64,000 bases of DNA from DASRDU01 sp035560235 (lineage in GTDB: Bacteria; Acidobacteriota; Blastocatellia; RBC074), in assembly GCA_035560235.1 (NCBI GenBank), contig DATMAG010000079.1, positions 1-64,000 of the forward strand. The letters run 5' to 3'. The notes under the pieces were generated by a model, which was given only the letters and a program-made list of their open reading frames with translations, was not told where the DNA came from and made no database searches. Positions 33,410-42,847 of this stretch are shown piece after piece. The first letter of the stretch is position 1. Each line of letters starts with the position of its first letter. The position numbers and the translations under genes are program-made.

Positions 33410-34354
33410 ATGAAAAAACAACTGCTCTGGCTGATCGTCATCAGCCTCTCGCTCACACCATCCGCTTTCGCCTGGGATGCGGTCGGTCACAAGACCGTCG
33501 CCCGCATTGCCTGGGACAACCTGAAACCGCAGACGCGCGCCCGCGTCGTGGCAATCCTCAGCGCCGCGCCCGCCGATTCAGACATTCGTCGTCTGTTTCT
33601 GGATGAAAAGCTGCCGCCTGAAATTCGCGCCCGCGAATTTTTTCTCGGCGTCAGCAACTGGGCCGATTTTATGCGTGATGAAGCCTTCCCCGAACGCCGC
33701 GCCAGGTACCACAAGCCGACGTGGCATTACTGCGACTTTTTCTGGGAAGAGACGCCTGCCGGGCCGCGCAACCGGCCTGATCTGAAACCTGATGCTGAAA
33801 ACGCAATTGAACGGCTGCAACTGATGCGCTGGCTGCTCGGCGATGATGCGCAACCCGACGAAGAGCGCGCGATTGAACTCGCCTGGCTGCTGCACGTTGC
33901 CGGAGATGTTCACCAGCCGCTGCATTGCAGCGCCCGCGTGACCGCCGAGGAACCGAAAGGCGATCAGGGCGGCAATCTTTTCAAGCTTGAAGAAAAGCGG
34001 CCCGACAAGCCCTATCAGTACAACCTGCATTCATACTGGGATTCGATTGTGGGCCGCGTGCTGCCGAAGCAGGCCAGTGAAAGCGACGCCGATTACATCG
34101 GGCGCGTGGCAAAAGAGATTCAGGCCCGGCACGCCAGAGCTGACTTTGAAACCCGGCTCAGGCCCGATGAATTCAGCGTCTGGGTGATGGAAGGATTTGA
34201 GACGACGAAAGCGAAGCTTTATCCGCCCTCGCTCAAACGGCTGGAGATGCCATCGCCTGAATATCAGACGAACGCCTGGCGGATTGCGGAACCAGCGATT
34301 GCGCTCGCCGGTTATCGTCTGGCTGATACGCTGGATCGGTTGTTCGGCTACTGA
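33410..34354 (+). CDS. S1/P1-type nuclease, secreted
   Basis: Zinc-dependent nuclease/3'-nucleotidase, 314 residues. A signal peptide (residues 1-21) ends in SAFA, leaving Trp22 as the mature N-terminus. In this family the N-terminal Trp itself binds zinc, and WDAVGHKTVARIA fits exactly. Further zinc ligands are seen in SNWAD, the WHYCDF segment, ELAWLLHVAGDVHQPLHC and GGNLFKL/NLHSYWDS. It probably releases phosphate-bearing nucleotides in the periplasm. It lies 33 bases after ppk, consistent with shared phosphate physiology. Confidence 0.93.
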   Translation: MKKQLLWLIVISLSLTPSAFAWDAVGHKTVARIAWDNLKPQTRARVVAILSAAPADSDIRRLFLDEKLPPEIRAREFFLGVSNWADFMRDEAFPERRARYHKPTWHYCDFFWEETPAGPRNRPDLKPDAENAIERLQLMRWLLGDDAQPDEERAIELAWLLHVAGDVHQPLHCSARVTAEEPKGDQGGNLFKLEEKRPDKPYQYNLHSYWDSIVGRVLPKQASESDADYIGRVAKEIQARHARADFETRLRPDEFSVWVMEGFETTKAKLYPPSLKRLEMPSPEYQTNAWRIAEPAIALAGYRLADTLDRLFGY

Positions 34355-34363
34355 AGCGCGCCT

Positions 34364-34849
34364 TCAGGCTTGCGGCCTCCGGCTTGCCAGCCACCAGCCG
34401 AACAATGCAAGCGCGCCTCCGGTCATATCAATGAGGCTGTCATACGGCGTGCCGGTGCGCAGACTCGTGAAGGTCTGATGATACTCATCAAGCAGCGCGT
34501 AGATGCTGACGATGAAGAACGAAAAGAGCGCCCAGCGACGCGTCCAGCGAACAGATGAACCAGCGCGAAAAGCCCGCATCAGGAGCAGCGCCAGAATCGC
34601 ATAGACAGTCAGATGCGCGCCCTTGCGAACAATGAGATTTGCCGTCTGAATCTGCTCGGGGCTGATCTGCGGCGAGAGCCACCGCAGGAGCGATTCCACA
34701 ATCCCGCCCGTATGACCGGCTGAGAAATAATCAGTCGAGAACCCGAAAATCGCGGCCATCCACAGAATCGGAGGCAGCCAGTAAAAGCTGGTTCTGCCAG
34801 AGCCTGAAGGTGATGTGACCGGAAGCGCCTGCTGTGCGTCGCTGTTCAT
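34364..34849 (-). CDS. VanZ-like membrane protein
   Basis: A 161-residue protein with four hydrophobic segments. The VanZ-family pattern is visible: an N-terminal FSTDYFSAGHTGGI after the first helix, IVRKGAHLTVYAILALLLMRA in the second, and IYALLDEYHQTFTSLRTGTPYDSLIDMTGGALAL with the conserved acidic/His loop at the end. The function of the family is uncertain. ATG at 34849 is chosen over TTG at 34858. It converges with the nuclease gene and follows the atp operon terminator. Confidence 0.88.
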   Translation of the reverse strand: MNSDAQQALPVTSPSGSGRTSFYWLPPILWMAAIFGFSTDYFSAGHTGGIVESLLRWLSPQISPEQIQTANLIVRKGAHLTVYAILALLLMRAFRAGSSVRWTRRWALFSFFIVSIYALLDEYHQTFTSLRTGTPYDSLIDMTGGALALFGWWLASRRPQA

Positions 34850-34886
34850 AACCGTCAATCCGCAAGGGGCATCAGGGGAAACAATG

Positions 34887-34914
34887 GCGGGAGGCAGTTG
34901 CGACTGCCTCCCGC
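34887..34914 (-). terminator. Terminator-like hairpin after the atp operon
   Basis: A perfect 12-bp stem, GCGGGAGGCAGT and its complement, with a 4-base loop. On the minus strand it is followed by CATTGTTTCC. It lies about 40 bases after the atpG stop. Confidence 0.7.
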
Positions 34915-34955
34915 GGCTGGCGGGGATCAGGACAAAGCGGATCGAAGCGGGCGCG

Positions 34956-35855
34956 CTACAGGGCTTCAGCGCCGCTCACGACTTCGATAATCTCGCGGGT
35001 GATTGCGGCCTGACGAATGCGGTTCATCGTCAGAGTCAGCCGGTCAATCATTTCGCTGGCGTTCTTTGACGCCGAATCCATCGCGGTCATGCGCGCGCCG
35101 TGTTCAGAAGCGACCGATTCAAGCAGCGCGCGGTAAACCTGGGTCTCGATCAGTTTCGGCAGCAGGATGTTGTAAATTTCTGCCGGAGGCTGTTCATAGA
35201 GATAATCAAGCGTGCTCTGCTCATTCGCTGCCGGTGATTCGGGAGCGAGGCTGCCAATGGGCAGAATCTGATCAATCACGACTTTCTGTGACAGTGCTGA
35301 CTTGAATTCATTGTAGACGAGATAGACGCGGTCGAAGCCACTCTCTTCAGCCGTGAAATCAGCGATCAGTTTCTGCGCGATGTTCTGCGCGTCGAAAAAG
35401 CTGACCCTGCCGGAGCCGGTGACGTTGCTGTGTTCGCGGCGAATCGTGACCGGGCGGCGACGGAAGAAATCAAGCCCCTTGCGGCCAATGATGACCATCT
35501 CAACGTGCTTGTCGCTGTTCTCCCTGAGAAACTGCTGCGCGGCCTTGATGAGGTTCGTATTGAATGCGCCGCACAACCCCTTGTCTGCCGTAATCAGCGC
35601 CAGCAGCACGCGCTCGCGGCCTGTGCGTTCGGCTTCGTCGCGGCCCGAACCGAGCAGCGGATGCGTAAATTCAGGCGCGCGCGTTGCCAGGCTGCCCAGA
35701 ATCTGCGTCATCTTGTTCGTATACGGGCGCGTGGCCGTGACACGTTCCTGAGCGCGACGCAGCTTGGCGGCAGACACCATCTTCATCGCCTTGGTGATCT
35801 GCCGCATATTTTTGACGGAGCGGATGCGCCGTCGCATGTCCTGTAGGTTCGGCAT
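34956..35855 (-). CDS. atpG: ATP synthase F1 subunit gamma
   Basis: Central rotor stalk of F1, 299 residues. The N-terminal helix MPNLQDMRRRIRSVKNMRQITKAMKMV and C-terminal helix with ARMTAMDSASKNASEMIDRL and NRIRQAAITREIIEVVSGAEAL are the conserved coiled-coil ends. It is the last gene of this cluster; beta and epsilon genes, which normally follow, are absent and a terminator hairpin follows instead. An 81-bp repeat-filled gap separates it from atpA. Confidence 0.96.
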   Translation of the reverse strand: MPNLQDMRRRIRSVKNMRQITKAMKMVSAAKLRRAQERVTATRPYTNKMTQILGSLATRAPEFTHPLLGSGRDEAERTGRERVLLALITADKGLCGAFNTNLIKAAQQFLRENSDKHVEMVIIGRKGLDFFRRRPVTIRREHSNVTGSGRVSFFDAQNIAQKLIADFTAEESGFDRVYLVYNEFKSALSQKVVIDQILPIGSLAPESPAANEQSTLDYLYEQPPAEIYNILLPKLIETQVYRALLESVASEHGARMTAMDSASKNASEMIDRLTLTMNRIRQAAITREIIEVVSGAEAL

Positions 35856-35858
35856 ACT

Positions 35859-35936
35859 TTCAATTTCAAATCTGAGATTTCAGATTGCAGCTTAAAATCG
35901 TCGGACAATCTCAAATCTGCAATCCGCAATCTGAAA
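35859..35936. repeat. Heptad repeat pair (AATCTCA/GATTGCA family) between atpA and atpG
   Basis: The left arm has heptads such as CAATTTC, AAATCTG, AGATTTC, AGATTGC. The right arm has CAATCTC, AAATCTG, CAATCCG, CAATCTG. Complementary arms with a short spacer can form an imperfect hairpin. It fills the whole gap inside the operon. Same family as at 18367, 19064 and 38069. Confidence 0.87.
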
Positions 35937-37472
<1,536 letters not shown>

Positions 37473-37506
37473 ATTGACTCCGAGTTCCGTAATTCAGCCA
37501 GACCGG

Positions 37507-38061
37507 TTAGTGCGCCGCCTGTCCGCTGGCCAGTTGCCGCTTCATCTGAGCGAGCTGTGTTTTGATTGAGCCGTCAAAGACCAGGCTGCCGATGCGCGTG
37601 ACGACGCCGCCGATGATTTCAGGATCGGTGCGAAACTGCAGCCGCACCTCCTTGCCCGTCGCCTCGCGCAGCCGCTGCAGCAGCAGATTGCGATTCGCAT
37701 CGCTGATCGGGCGCGCCGTCGTGACATCGGCTGAAACGATGCCGCCGCGTTCATCGAGCACCTTCGTCAGTGACCTGAGAATTTCTGAAAGATTGTGCAG
37801 GCGATTGTTCTGCAGAAGCAGTTGCACGAAGTTGCTGCTTGTCTGCCTCAGGCTGAGCCGGGCGAGTATCGCGTTCAGCACGGCGCGCTTGCGATCCAGC
37901 GCAATCACCGGGCTGGCGAACACGTCATAGAGTTCGCGGTTGTCGTGCATCAGTTTCGCAAAGCCGTCCAGTTCCCTGGTCACCTCAGCGACTTCATTTC
38001 GCTCGATGATGACATCGGCCAGGGCCTGAGCGTAGCGATTGGCAATGGTCGTGATACTCAT
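37507..38061 (-). CDS. atpH: ATP synthase F1 subunit delta (OSCP)
   Basis: Peripheral-stalk subunit linking the b subunits to the F1 crown, 184 residues. The N-terminal NRYAQALADVIIE and the C-terminal VTTARPISDANRNLLLQRL, followed by DPEIIGGVVTRIGSLVFDGSI, are typical of the family. It lies 35 bases before atpA and follows atpF after a repeat-filled gap. Confidence 0.96.
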   Translation of the reverse strand: MSITTIANRYAQALADVIIERNEVAEVTRELDGFAKLMHDNRELYDVFASPVIALDRKRAVLNAILARLSLRQTSSNFVQLLLQNNRLHNLSEILRSLTKVLDERGGIVSADVTTARPISDANRNLLLQRLREATGKEVRLQFRTDPEIIGGVVTRIGSLVFDGSIKTQLAQMKRQLASGQAAH

Positions 38062-38068
38062 AATTTCC

Positions 38069-38098
38069 GAATCTCAAATCTCAAATCTGAAATTTGAA
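38069..38098. repeat. Single-arm heptad repeat (AATCTCA family) between atpF and atpH
   Basis: Units GAATCTC, AAATCTC, AAATCTG, AAATTTG fill most of the 42-bp gap. It has no separate complementary arm, but the last two units partly mirror the first. Same family as the atpA-atpG element. Confidence 0.75.
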
Positions 38099-38103
38099 AA
38101 GAG

Positions 38104-38679
38104 CTACTTTGCTGCCTGTGACACCTGCTGAATTTCATGGCTGATGCGGCCCACCAAACGCGCATCATCGTCCGGGGTCAGTTCGCGGCGAATGATCTTT
38201 TCAGCCAGTTCGACGGCCTGGGTCGCCGTGAACTGCTGCAGTTCAGCCAGGGCTGAATTCTTTGCCGATTCGATTTCGCGCTGTGCCATCGCCCGCAGCT
38301 TTTCAGCCTCCTGCCGGGCCTGCGTTTCAATGCGCTCGCGTTCCGCGGCGGCCTCGCGTTCAGCCTGCGTGCGAATGTCAGCGATCTCAGCGTCAAGTTT
38401 GTTCAGCCGGGCATCAATTTCAGCCAGGCGGGCCGAAGCGGTCTCTTTTTCCCGCGCGGCGCGTTCGAGCGAAGCGCGAATTTCGGTGTAACGCTGCCTG
38501 AAAAACTCGCGCATCGGTTTGCGCAGCAGAAAGTAGAGCGCGCCGAGAAAGATGATCAGATTGACGGTCTTGGCAATATTGGCAATCGCCGGACTGACGA
38601 GCGCCAGCGCGATCGGCGACGCATCAATCAGATCTGAAATTGAAAGCGCAAGAGAAAAGAGAGGCAGTTGTTCGTTCAT
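38104..38679 (-). CDS. atpF: ATP synthase F0 subunit b
   Basis: A 191-residue stator subunit. One membrane helix near residues 30-52 (ANIAKTVNLIIFLGALYFLL) is followed by KPMREFFRQRYTEIRASLERA and a long Ala/Glu/Arg-rich amphipathic helix, and a C-terminal KIIRRELTPDDDARLV that contacts delta. It overlaps the upstream b' gene by four bases. Two different b-type genes imply a heterodimeric stalk. Confidence 0.92.
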   Translation of the reverse strand: MNEQLPLFSLALSISDLIDASPIALALVSPAIANIAKTVNLIIFLGALYFLLRKPMREFFRQRYTEIRASLERAAREKETASARLAEIDARLNKLDAEIADIRTQAEREAAAERERIETQARQEAEKLRAMAQREIESAKNSALAELQQFTATQAVELAEKIIRRELTPDDDARLVGRISHEIQQVSQAAK

Positions 38680-39170
38680 GAAGCGCTGATCCCCTCCGGA
38701 GTGGTGATGGGACGTTGCAGGATGTTTGAGGAGATGGTGGCCGCCATCGCGCGCGCGTCCTGTTCCAGTCTGGCCCGCGCTGCTTCAGTCTGCTGTGCAA
38801 TCTCTTCCTTCGCCGCTGCAATCTGCGCCGCAGTCTCGGTTCTCGTCTGAGCCATCATTTCCTGCTGCGTGGCGAGCGCCTGCCTGCGCTGTGCTTCAAG
38901 CATCTGCCAGGCCTCGGCCCGCGCGGCACGGATCTGATCTTCATAACGTCTGAGCCGTTCGCCGTATTGCGCCAGCAGTTTCTGTGCTTCTGACTGTCGC
39001 CCGGTGCTCAACTGTTCGCGCTCTTCGAGCACCCGGTTGATCGGCTTGAAGAGCGTCGCATTGAGAATGAAGACGAGCGCGATGATCAGAATGAAAATGA
39101 AGAGGAATGAGCCATCAACGCTCAGGATGTCTTCCGCCAGTGCGAGAATGATGGTCGTCAGAATTGTCAC
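38676..39170 (-). CDS. atpF': ATP synthase F0 subunit b' (second b-type subunit)
   Basis: A 164-residue protein with one N-terminal membrane helix (SFLFIFILIIALVFILNATLF), the b-type motif KPINRVLEEREQ, and a charged helix. The helix ends in the TISSNILQRPI segment rather than the longer delta-binding tail of the other b protein. It starts with GTG at 39170 (GAGAG upstream) and is first in the operon. The F0 a and c genes that usually precede it are absent. Confidence 0.88.
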   Translation of the reverse strand: MTILTTIILALAEDILSVDGSFLFIFILIIALVFILNATLFKPINRVLEEREQLSTGRQSEAQKLLAQYGERLRRYEDQIRAARAEAWQMLEAQRRQALATQQEMMAQTRTETAAQIAAAKEEIAQQTEAARARLEQDARAMAATISSNILQRPITTPEGISAS

Positions 39171-39268
39171 TCAGACTCTCTCCCGAAATTTCCGCCGTGA
39201 GATTTCGCGTGCCTGCGCCCTGATGGCGGCAACATGCTGTAAATGCAACGCTTGATTTAAGCCCGGAA

Positions 39269-39297
39269 AACTAGCACATATTTTCACAACCTGTCAA
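39269..39297 (-). promoter_or_regulatory. Putative promoter of the atp operon
   Basis: On the minus strand a perfect TTGACA (39297-39292), 16-17 bases of spacer and a weak -10 (GCTAGT/CTAGTT, 39275-39269), about 100 bases before the atpF' GTG. The -35 is clear; the -10 is poor. Confidence 0.45.
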
Positions 39298-39426
39298 ACT
39301 TTGCGCAAACTTTCCGCGCGCGGTTGCCTTTTCTGCTCATCGGCATCACATTTCACGCCGGTTTTTGCCGGATCGCGCACCGGCTCAGTGCAGGCAGACA
39401 AAGCGCAAACATCGAACACTTCGCAA

Positions 39427-41049
39427 ATGCAGAATCAGCGAACTGACATTCTGATCATCGGCGGTGGCGTCGGCGGCTGCGCTGCCGCGCTGGCAGCGGC
39501 AGAGGCCGGATGCCGTGTGATTCTGACTGAAGAATCGGACTGGATCGGCGGGCAGATGACCGCGCAGGCTGTGCCGCCCGATGAACACGGCTGGATTGAA
39601 CACTGCGGCTGCACGGCCTCGTACCGGCGCTTTCGTGATGGCGTGCGTGATTATTACCGCCGTCACTATCCGCTGACCGAAGATGTGCGCAATGCAAAGT
39701 ATCTGAATCCGGGCAACGGCTGGGTTTCGCCGCTTTGTCACGAACCGCGTGTCGCACTTGCTGTGCTGGAGGCGATGCTCGCCCCGTTTGTCAGCAGTGG
39801 CAGGCTGACAATTCTGCGCGAGCACAAGGCAATTGCGGCTGACGTAACCGGCGACAAAATCAGGGCCGTGACGCTGCGCGATCTGGTGACGGATCGTGAG
39901 CGCACAATTGACGCGGCATACTTTCTTGATGCAACTGAAACCGGCGAACTGCTGCCGCTCACGGGTGCTGAGTATGTGACCGGCTTTGAATCGCAGCGCA
40001 TGACCGGCGAGCCGGGCGCGCCTGACGAATATCAGCCGGACAATATGCAGGCGTTTTCGATCTGCTTTGCGCTCGACTATCTGGCCGATGAAGACCACAC
40101 CATCGAACGCCCGGCGCAGTACGATTTCTGGCGCAGTTTCGTGCCCGAACTGAATCCGGCGTGGCCGGGGCCGCTGCTCGCCTGGACGATCACGCATCCG
40201 CGCCTGATGACGCCGCTCACTTATCACTTCGACCCGCACCGCGAACCGTCGCGGGCCTTTGCAGGGCTGTGGACTTACCGCCGGATTCTTGATCGCAGCA
40301 ACTTCACGCCCGGCTTTCTGGCGAGCGACATCTGTCTGGTCAACTGGCCGCAGACCGATTATCTGCGCGGCGAGATCATCAACTGCACTGAAGCGGAACG
40401 TGCGCGACGACTTGCCGAAGCGCGGCAGCAGAGTCTGTCGCTCGTTTACTGGCTGCAGACCGAAGCGCCGCGACCTGATGGCGGCGCTGGCTGGCGCGGG
40501 CTGCGACTGCGCGGCGATGTGACGGATTCAGATGACGGACTGGCAAAGATGCCTTACATCCGCGAATCGCGGCGCATCAGGGCTGAACTGACCATCGTTG
40601 AGCAGCACGTTGCTGAAGCCCTGCGGCCCGGAGAGAAGTTTGCGGAAAAGTATGCCGATTCGGTCGGCATCGGTTATTACCGGATTGACCTGCACCCTTC
40701 GACCGGCGGCAACAATTACATTGATGTCGGCTCGCTGCCGTTTCAGATTCCGCTCGGCGCGCTGATTCCGGTGCGCCTGGACAATCTGCTGCCCGCGTGC
40801 AAAAACATCGGCACGACGCACATCACGAACGGCTGTTACCGCCTGCATCCGGTGGAATGGAACATCGGTGAAGCGGCGGGCGCGCTGGCGGCTTACTGCC
40901 TGGCAAAACAGATTGCGCCACGCGCAGCGCGCAACAATGAGCGGCATCTTGCGGATTTTCAGCGCCTGCTCGTGGCGCGTGGCGTCGAACTCGCGTGGCC
41001 TGCGAGTCTGGAACTGAGCAATGGTGATCCGCACGCGCACGCACGCTGA
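39427..41049 (+). CDS. FAD-dependent oxidoreductase
   Basis: A 540-residue soluble flavoprotein of the FAD_oxidored (PF12831-like) group. The N-terminal Rossmann motif IIGGGVGGCAAALAAAEAG is followed by the family block EESDWIGGQMTAQAVPPDEH. NYIDVGSLPFQIPLGALIP and a C-terminal second FAD contact (LLPACKNIGTTHITNGCYRLHPVEWNIGEAAG, quoted in part) complete the fold. The substrate is unknown. ATG at 39427 begins just before the Rossmann strand. It is divergent from the atp operon and upstream of the marR promoter. Confidence 0.9.
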   Translation: MQNQRTDILIIGGGVGGCAAALAAAEAGCRVILTEESDWIGGQMTAQAVPPDEHGWIEHCGCTASYRRFRDGVRDYYRRHYPLTEDVRNAKYLNPGNGWVSPLCHEPRVALAVLEAMLAPFVSSGRLTILREHKAIAADVTGDKIRAVTLRDLVTDRERTIDAAYFLDATETGELLPLTGAEYVTGFESQRMTGEPGAPDEYQPDNMQAFSICFALDYLADEDHTIERPAQYDFWRSFVPELNPAWPGPLLAWTITHPRLMTPLTYHFDPHREPSRAFAGLWTYRRILDRSNFTPGFLASDICLVNWPQTDYLRGEIINCTEAERARRLAEARQQSLSLVYWLQTEAPRPDGGAGWRGLRLRGDVTDSDDGLAKMPYIRESRRIRAELTIVEQHVAEALRPGEKFAEKYADSVGIGYYRIDLHPSTGGNNYIDVGSLPFQIPLGALIPVRLDNLLPACKNIGTTHITNGCYRLHPVEWNIGEAAGALAAYCLAKQIAPRAARNNERHLADFQRLLVARGVELAWPASLELSNGDPHAHAR

Positions 41050-41068
41050 AAAATTTCGTTTGCCAGGC

Positions 41069-41110
41069 GATTGTTTCCCGGTTGACAATTGTGCAGCAAA
41101 CGGCTATGAT
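41069..41110 (+). promoter_or_regulatory. Strong promoter of marR with overlapping operator
   Basis: TTGACA (41082-41087), exactly 17 bases, TATGAT (41105-41110). TTGTTTCCCG immediately before the -35 (41071-41080) plus TTGACAATT is repeated almost exactly at 41568-41589. The stretch from TTGT to ACAA has TTGT-N3-CCGG-N3-ACAA dyad symmetry, as expected of a dimeric MarR-family site. The start codon follows the -10 by nine bases, so the transcript is probably leaderless. Confidence 0.75.
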
Positions 41111-41119
41111 CTCCCTGCA

Positions 41120-41548
41120 ATGACGACGAAGGTGAAAATTCCGCAGAACCCGGCTGAGCAGGTGCTGCTGCGGCTGATGCGCGTGGGCGACCGGTTATGG
41201 CGCGCCTCTGATGAGCGTTTCGCGCAGTGGGGAATGACCGACAATCATTACAACGTGCTGCGCATCCTGAACGGCGCGGGCGAGCCGCTGTCGCAGATCG
41301 AAATCGGACGGCGCATGCTTTCCTCGCGGGCGAATGTGACGAAACTGATTGACCTGCTTGAGGAGAAGAAGTTCGTTCGGCGGCTCTCGTGCGGCGACCG
41401 GCGCGTGAATCTGGTGGAACTGACCGAAGCGGGAGCGAGGTTTCTGATCGAGACGCTGGACGATGTCAACAGCTTTGCCGAAGAGTCGCTGAAACCGCTC
41501 ACGCGGCAGGAACTGAAAACCCTTGGGGAACTGCTCAGCAAACTGTAG
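41120..41548 (+). CDS. MarR-family transcriptional regulator
   Basis: A 142-residue winged-helix repressor. N-terminal dimerisation helices are followed by the DNA-binding region LSQIEIGRRMLSSRANVTKLIDLLEEKKFVRR (recognition helix at SRANVTKLI) and the wing CGDRRVNLVELTEAG. ATG at 41120 has no ribosome site and sits nine bases after a -10 box. It precedes pirin, DoxX and nitroreductase genes. The B. subtilis MhqR (MarR) regulon for quinone stress includes similar DoxX and nitroreductase members, so quinone/electrophile sensing is inferred. Confidence 0.92.
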   Translation: MTTKVKIPQNPAEQVLLRLMRVGDRLWRASDERFAQWGMTDNHYNVLRILNGAGEPLSQIEIGRRMLSSRANVTKLIDLLEEKKFVRRLSCGDRRVNLVELTEAGARFLIETLDDVNSFAEESLKPLTRQELKTLGELLSKL

Positions 41549-41567
41549 CGGTTCTTTTTTCAGCTGA

Positions 41568-41589
41568 GATTGTTTCCCGATTGACAATT
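41568..41589 (+). promoter_or_regulatory. Second copy of the MarR operator before the pirin gene
   Basis: 22 bases matching the site at 41069-41090 with one difference (CCGA for CCGG). It includes TTGACA at 41581-41586. The corresponding -10 position holds no good hexamer. A strong ribosome site (GGGGAGAG) precedes the pirin ATG. Confidence 0.72.
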
Positions 41590-41625
41590 AACAGGTTAGC
41601 AAAACAGGAAAGGGGAGAGTGAGTT

Positions 41626-42321
41626 ATGACACGGATCATCAGAGCGGCTGACAGGTTTCACATCGAAAGCGACTGGCTTTCGGCCTACTGGCTTTTCAGT
41701 TTTGACCGTTATTACGATCCGCAGAATCTCTCGTTCGGGCCGCTGCGGGTCTTCAATCACGACACGATCAAAGGCGGCGCGGGTTTTCCGACGCACCCGC
41801 ACCGTGAGATGGAGATTGTGACTTACGTCCTCGACGGCGAACTGACACACAAGGACAGCGCCGGCGGGCGCGGCGTCATTCACGCGGGCGAAGTGCAGCG
41901 CATGACTGCCGGAACCGGCGTGGCGCATTCGGAACTCAACAACTCCGATCAGCCGGTCAGGCTGCTGCAGATGTGGGTGCTGCCGGAGCAGGCAAGGCTC
42001 AGGCCCGGTTATGAGCAGAAGCAGTTCACAAAGGAAGCAAAGGTCGGGCGGCTGCTGCCCATCGCTTCAGGGCAGGATCTGCCTGAGACGGTGAAGGTGC
42101 ATCAGGATGTGACCTTCTATGTCTCGACGATTCGTCCGGGCGACGAGTTGTCGCACGCGCTGAAGCCGGGCCGTCGCGCCTTTCTCTATGTGATTGACGG
42201 CGAGATCACGGTCAACAAACACCATCTGAGTACAGGCGATCAGGCGCGGATCACGGATGAAACGATGCTGGCGCTCGGCGCAGCGCGTGAGAGCGAAATC
42301 ATCCTGATTGATCTGCCCTGA
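41626..42321 (+). CDS. Pirin-family protein (YhhW-like bicupin)
   Basis: A 231-residue iron-binding bicupin. The metal site is visible in the N-terminal cupin: FPTHPHREMEIVTYVLDGEL gives two His, and GTGVAHSELN gives His and Glu. The second cupin (about 145-225) lacks this set. Some pirins have quercetin dioxygenase activity or act as redox sensors. The gene follows marR and its duplicated operator, so it is likely induced by the same signal. Confidence 0.93.
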   Translation: MTRIIRAADRFHIESDWLSAYWLFSFDRYYDPQNLSFGPLRVFNHDTIKGGAGFPTHPHREMEIVTYVLDGELTHKDSAGGRGVIHAGEVQRMTAGTGVAHSELNNSDQPVRLLQMWVLPEQARLRPGYEQKQFTKEAKVGRLLPIASGQDLPETVKVHQDVTFYVSTIRPGDELSHALKPGRRAFLYVIDGEITVNKHHLSTGDQARITDETMLALGAARESEIILIDLP

Positions 42322-42361
42322 CGAAGCCGCACCACAAACCATTTCAGGAGGAATCCGAGTT

Positions 42362-42814
42362 ATGTTCAGAAAGCTGATTCAGACAGATGACAATTACGCC
42401 AGCCTGATTGCCCGTGTTGTTCTGGGCATCGTGATTCTGCCGCACGGGCTGCAGAAGCTGCTCGGAATGTTCGGCGGCGGAGGTTTTTCCGGCACGATGG
42501 GCTTTTTCACAAGCCAGGGGCTGCCTGCGGTCGCGGCGCTGCTGATTATTCTGGGCGAGTCGTTTGGCGCGCTGGGTCTGATTGTCGGCTGCATCAGCCG
42601 GTTTGCGGCCTTTGGCATCACGCTGATTATGCTCGGCGCAACTCTGATGGTTCATTTGCCAAACGGTTTTTTTATGAACTGGACGGGCAAACAGGCAGGC
42701 GAAGGTTTTGAGTATCACCTGCTGGCCATCGGACTGGCGCTGATTGTGATGCTCAAAGGCAGTGGCCGCTGGTCAGTTGACCGAATGCTGACAAACCGTC
42801 TGTTCGGCAAGTGA
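42362..42814 (+). CDS. DoxX-family membrane protein
   Basis: A 150-residue protein with four hydrophobic segments. DoxX-type motifs: ASLIARVVLGIVILPHGLQKLLG in the first helix, FTSQGLPAVAALLIILGESFGALGLIVG in the second pair, and GEGFEYHLLAIGLALIVML in the last. Related proteins (MhqP/CatD types) act in quinone or thiol stress responses. An AGGAGG ribosome site precedes ATG at 42362. Part of the marR operon. Confidence 0.92.
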   Translation: MFRKLIQTDDNYASLIARVVLGIVILPHGLQKLLGMFGGGGFSGTMGFFTSQGLPAVAALLIILGESFGALGLIVGCISRFAAFGITLIMLGATLMVHLPNGFFMNWTGKQAGEGFEYHLLAIGLALIVMLKGSGRWSVDRMLTNRLFGK

Positions 42815-42847
42815 GAGCAGCTGCAGCGAATCACCGAAAGGACAGAT

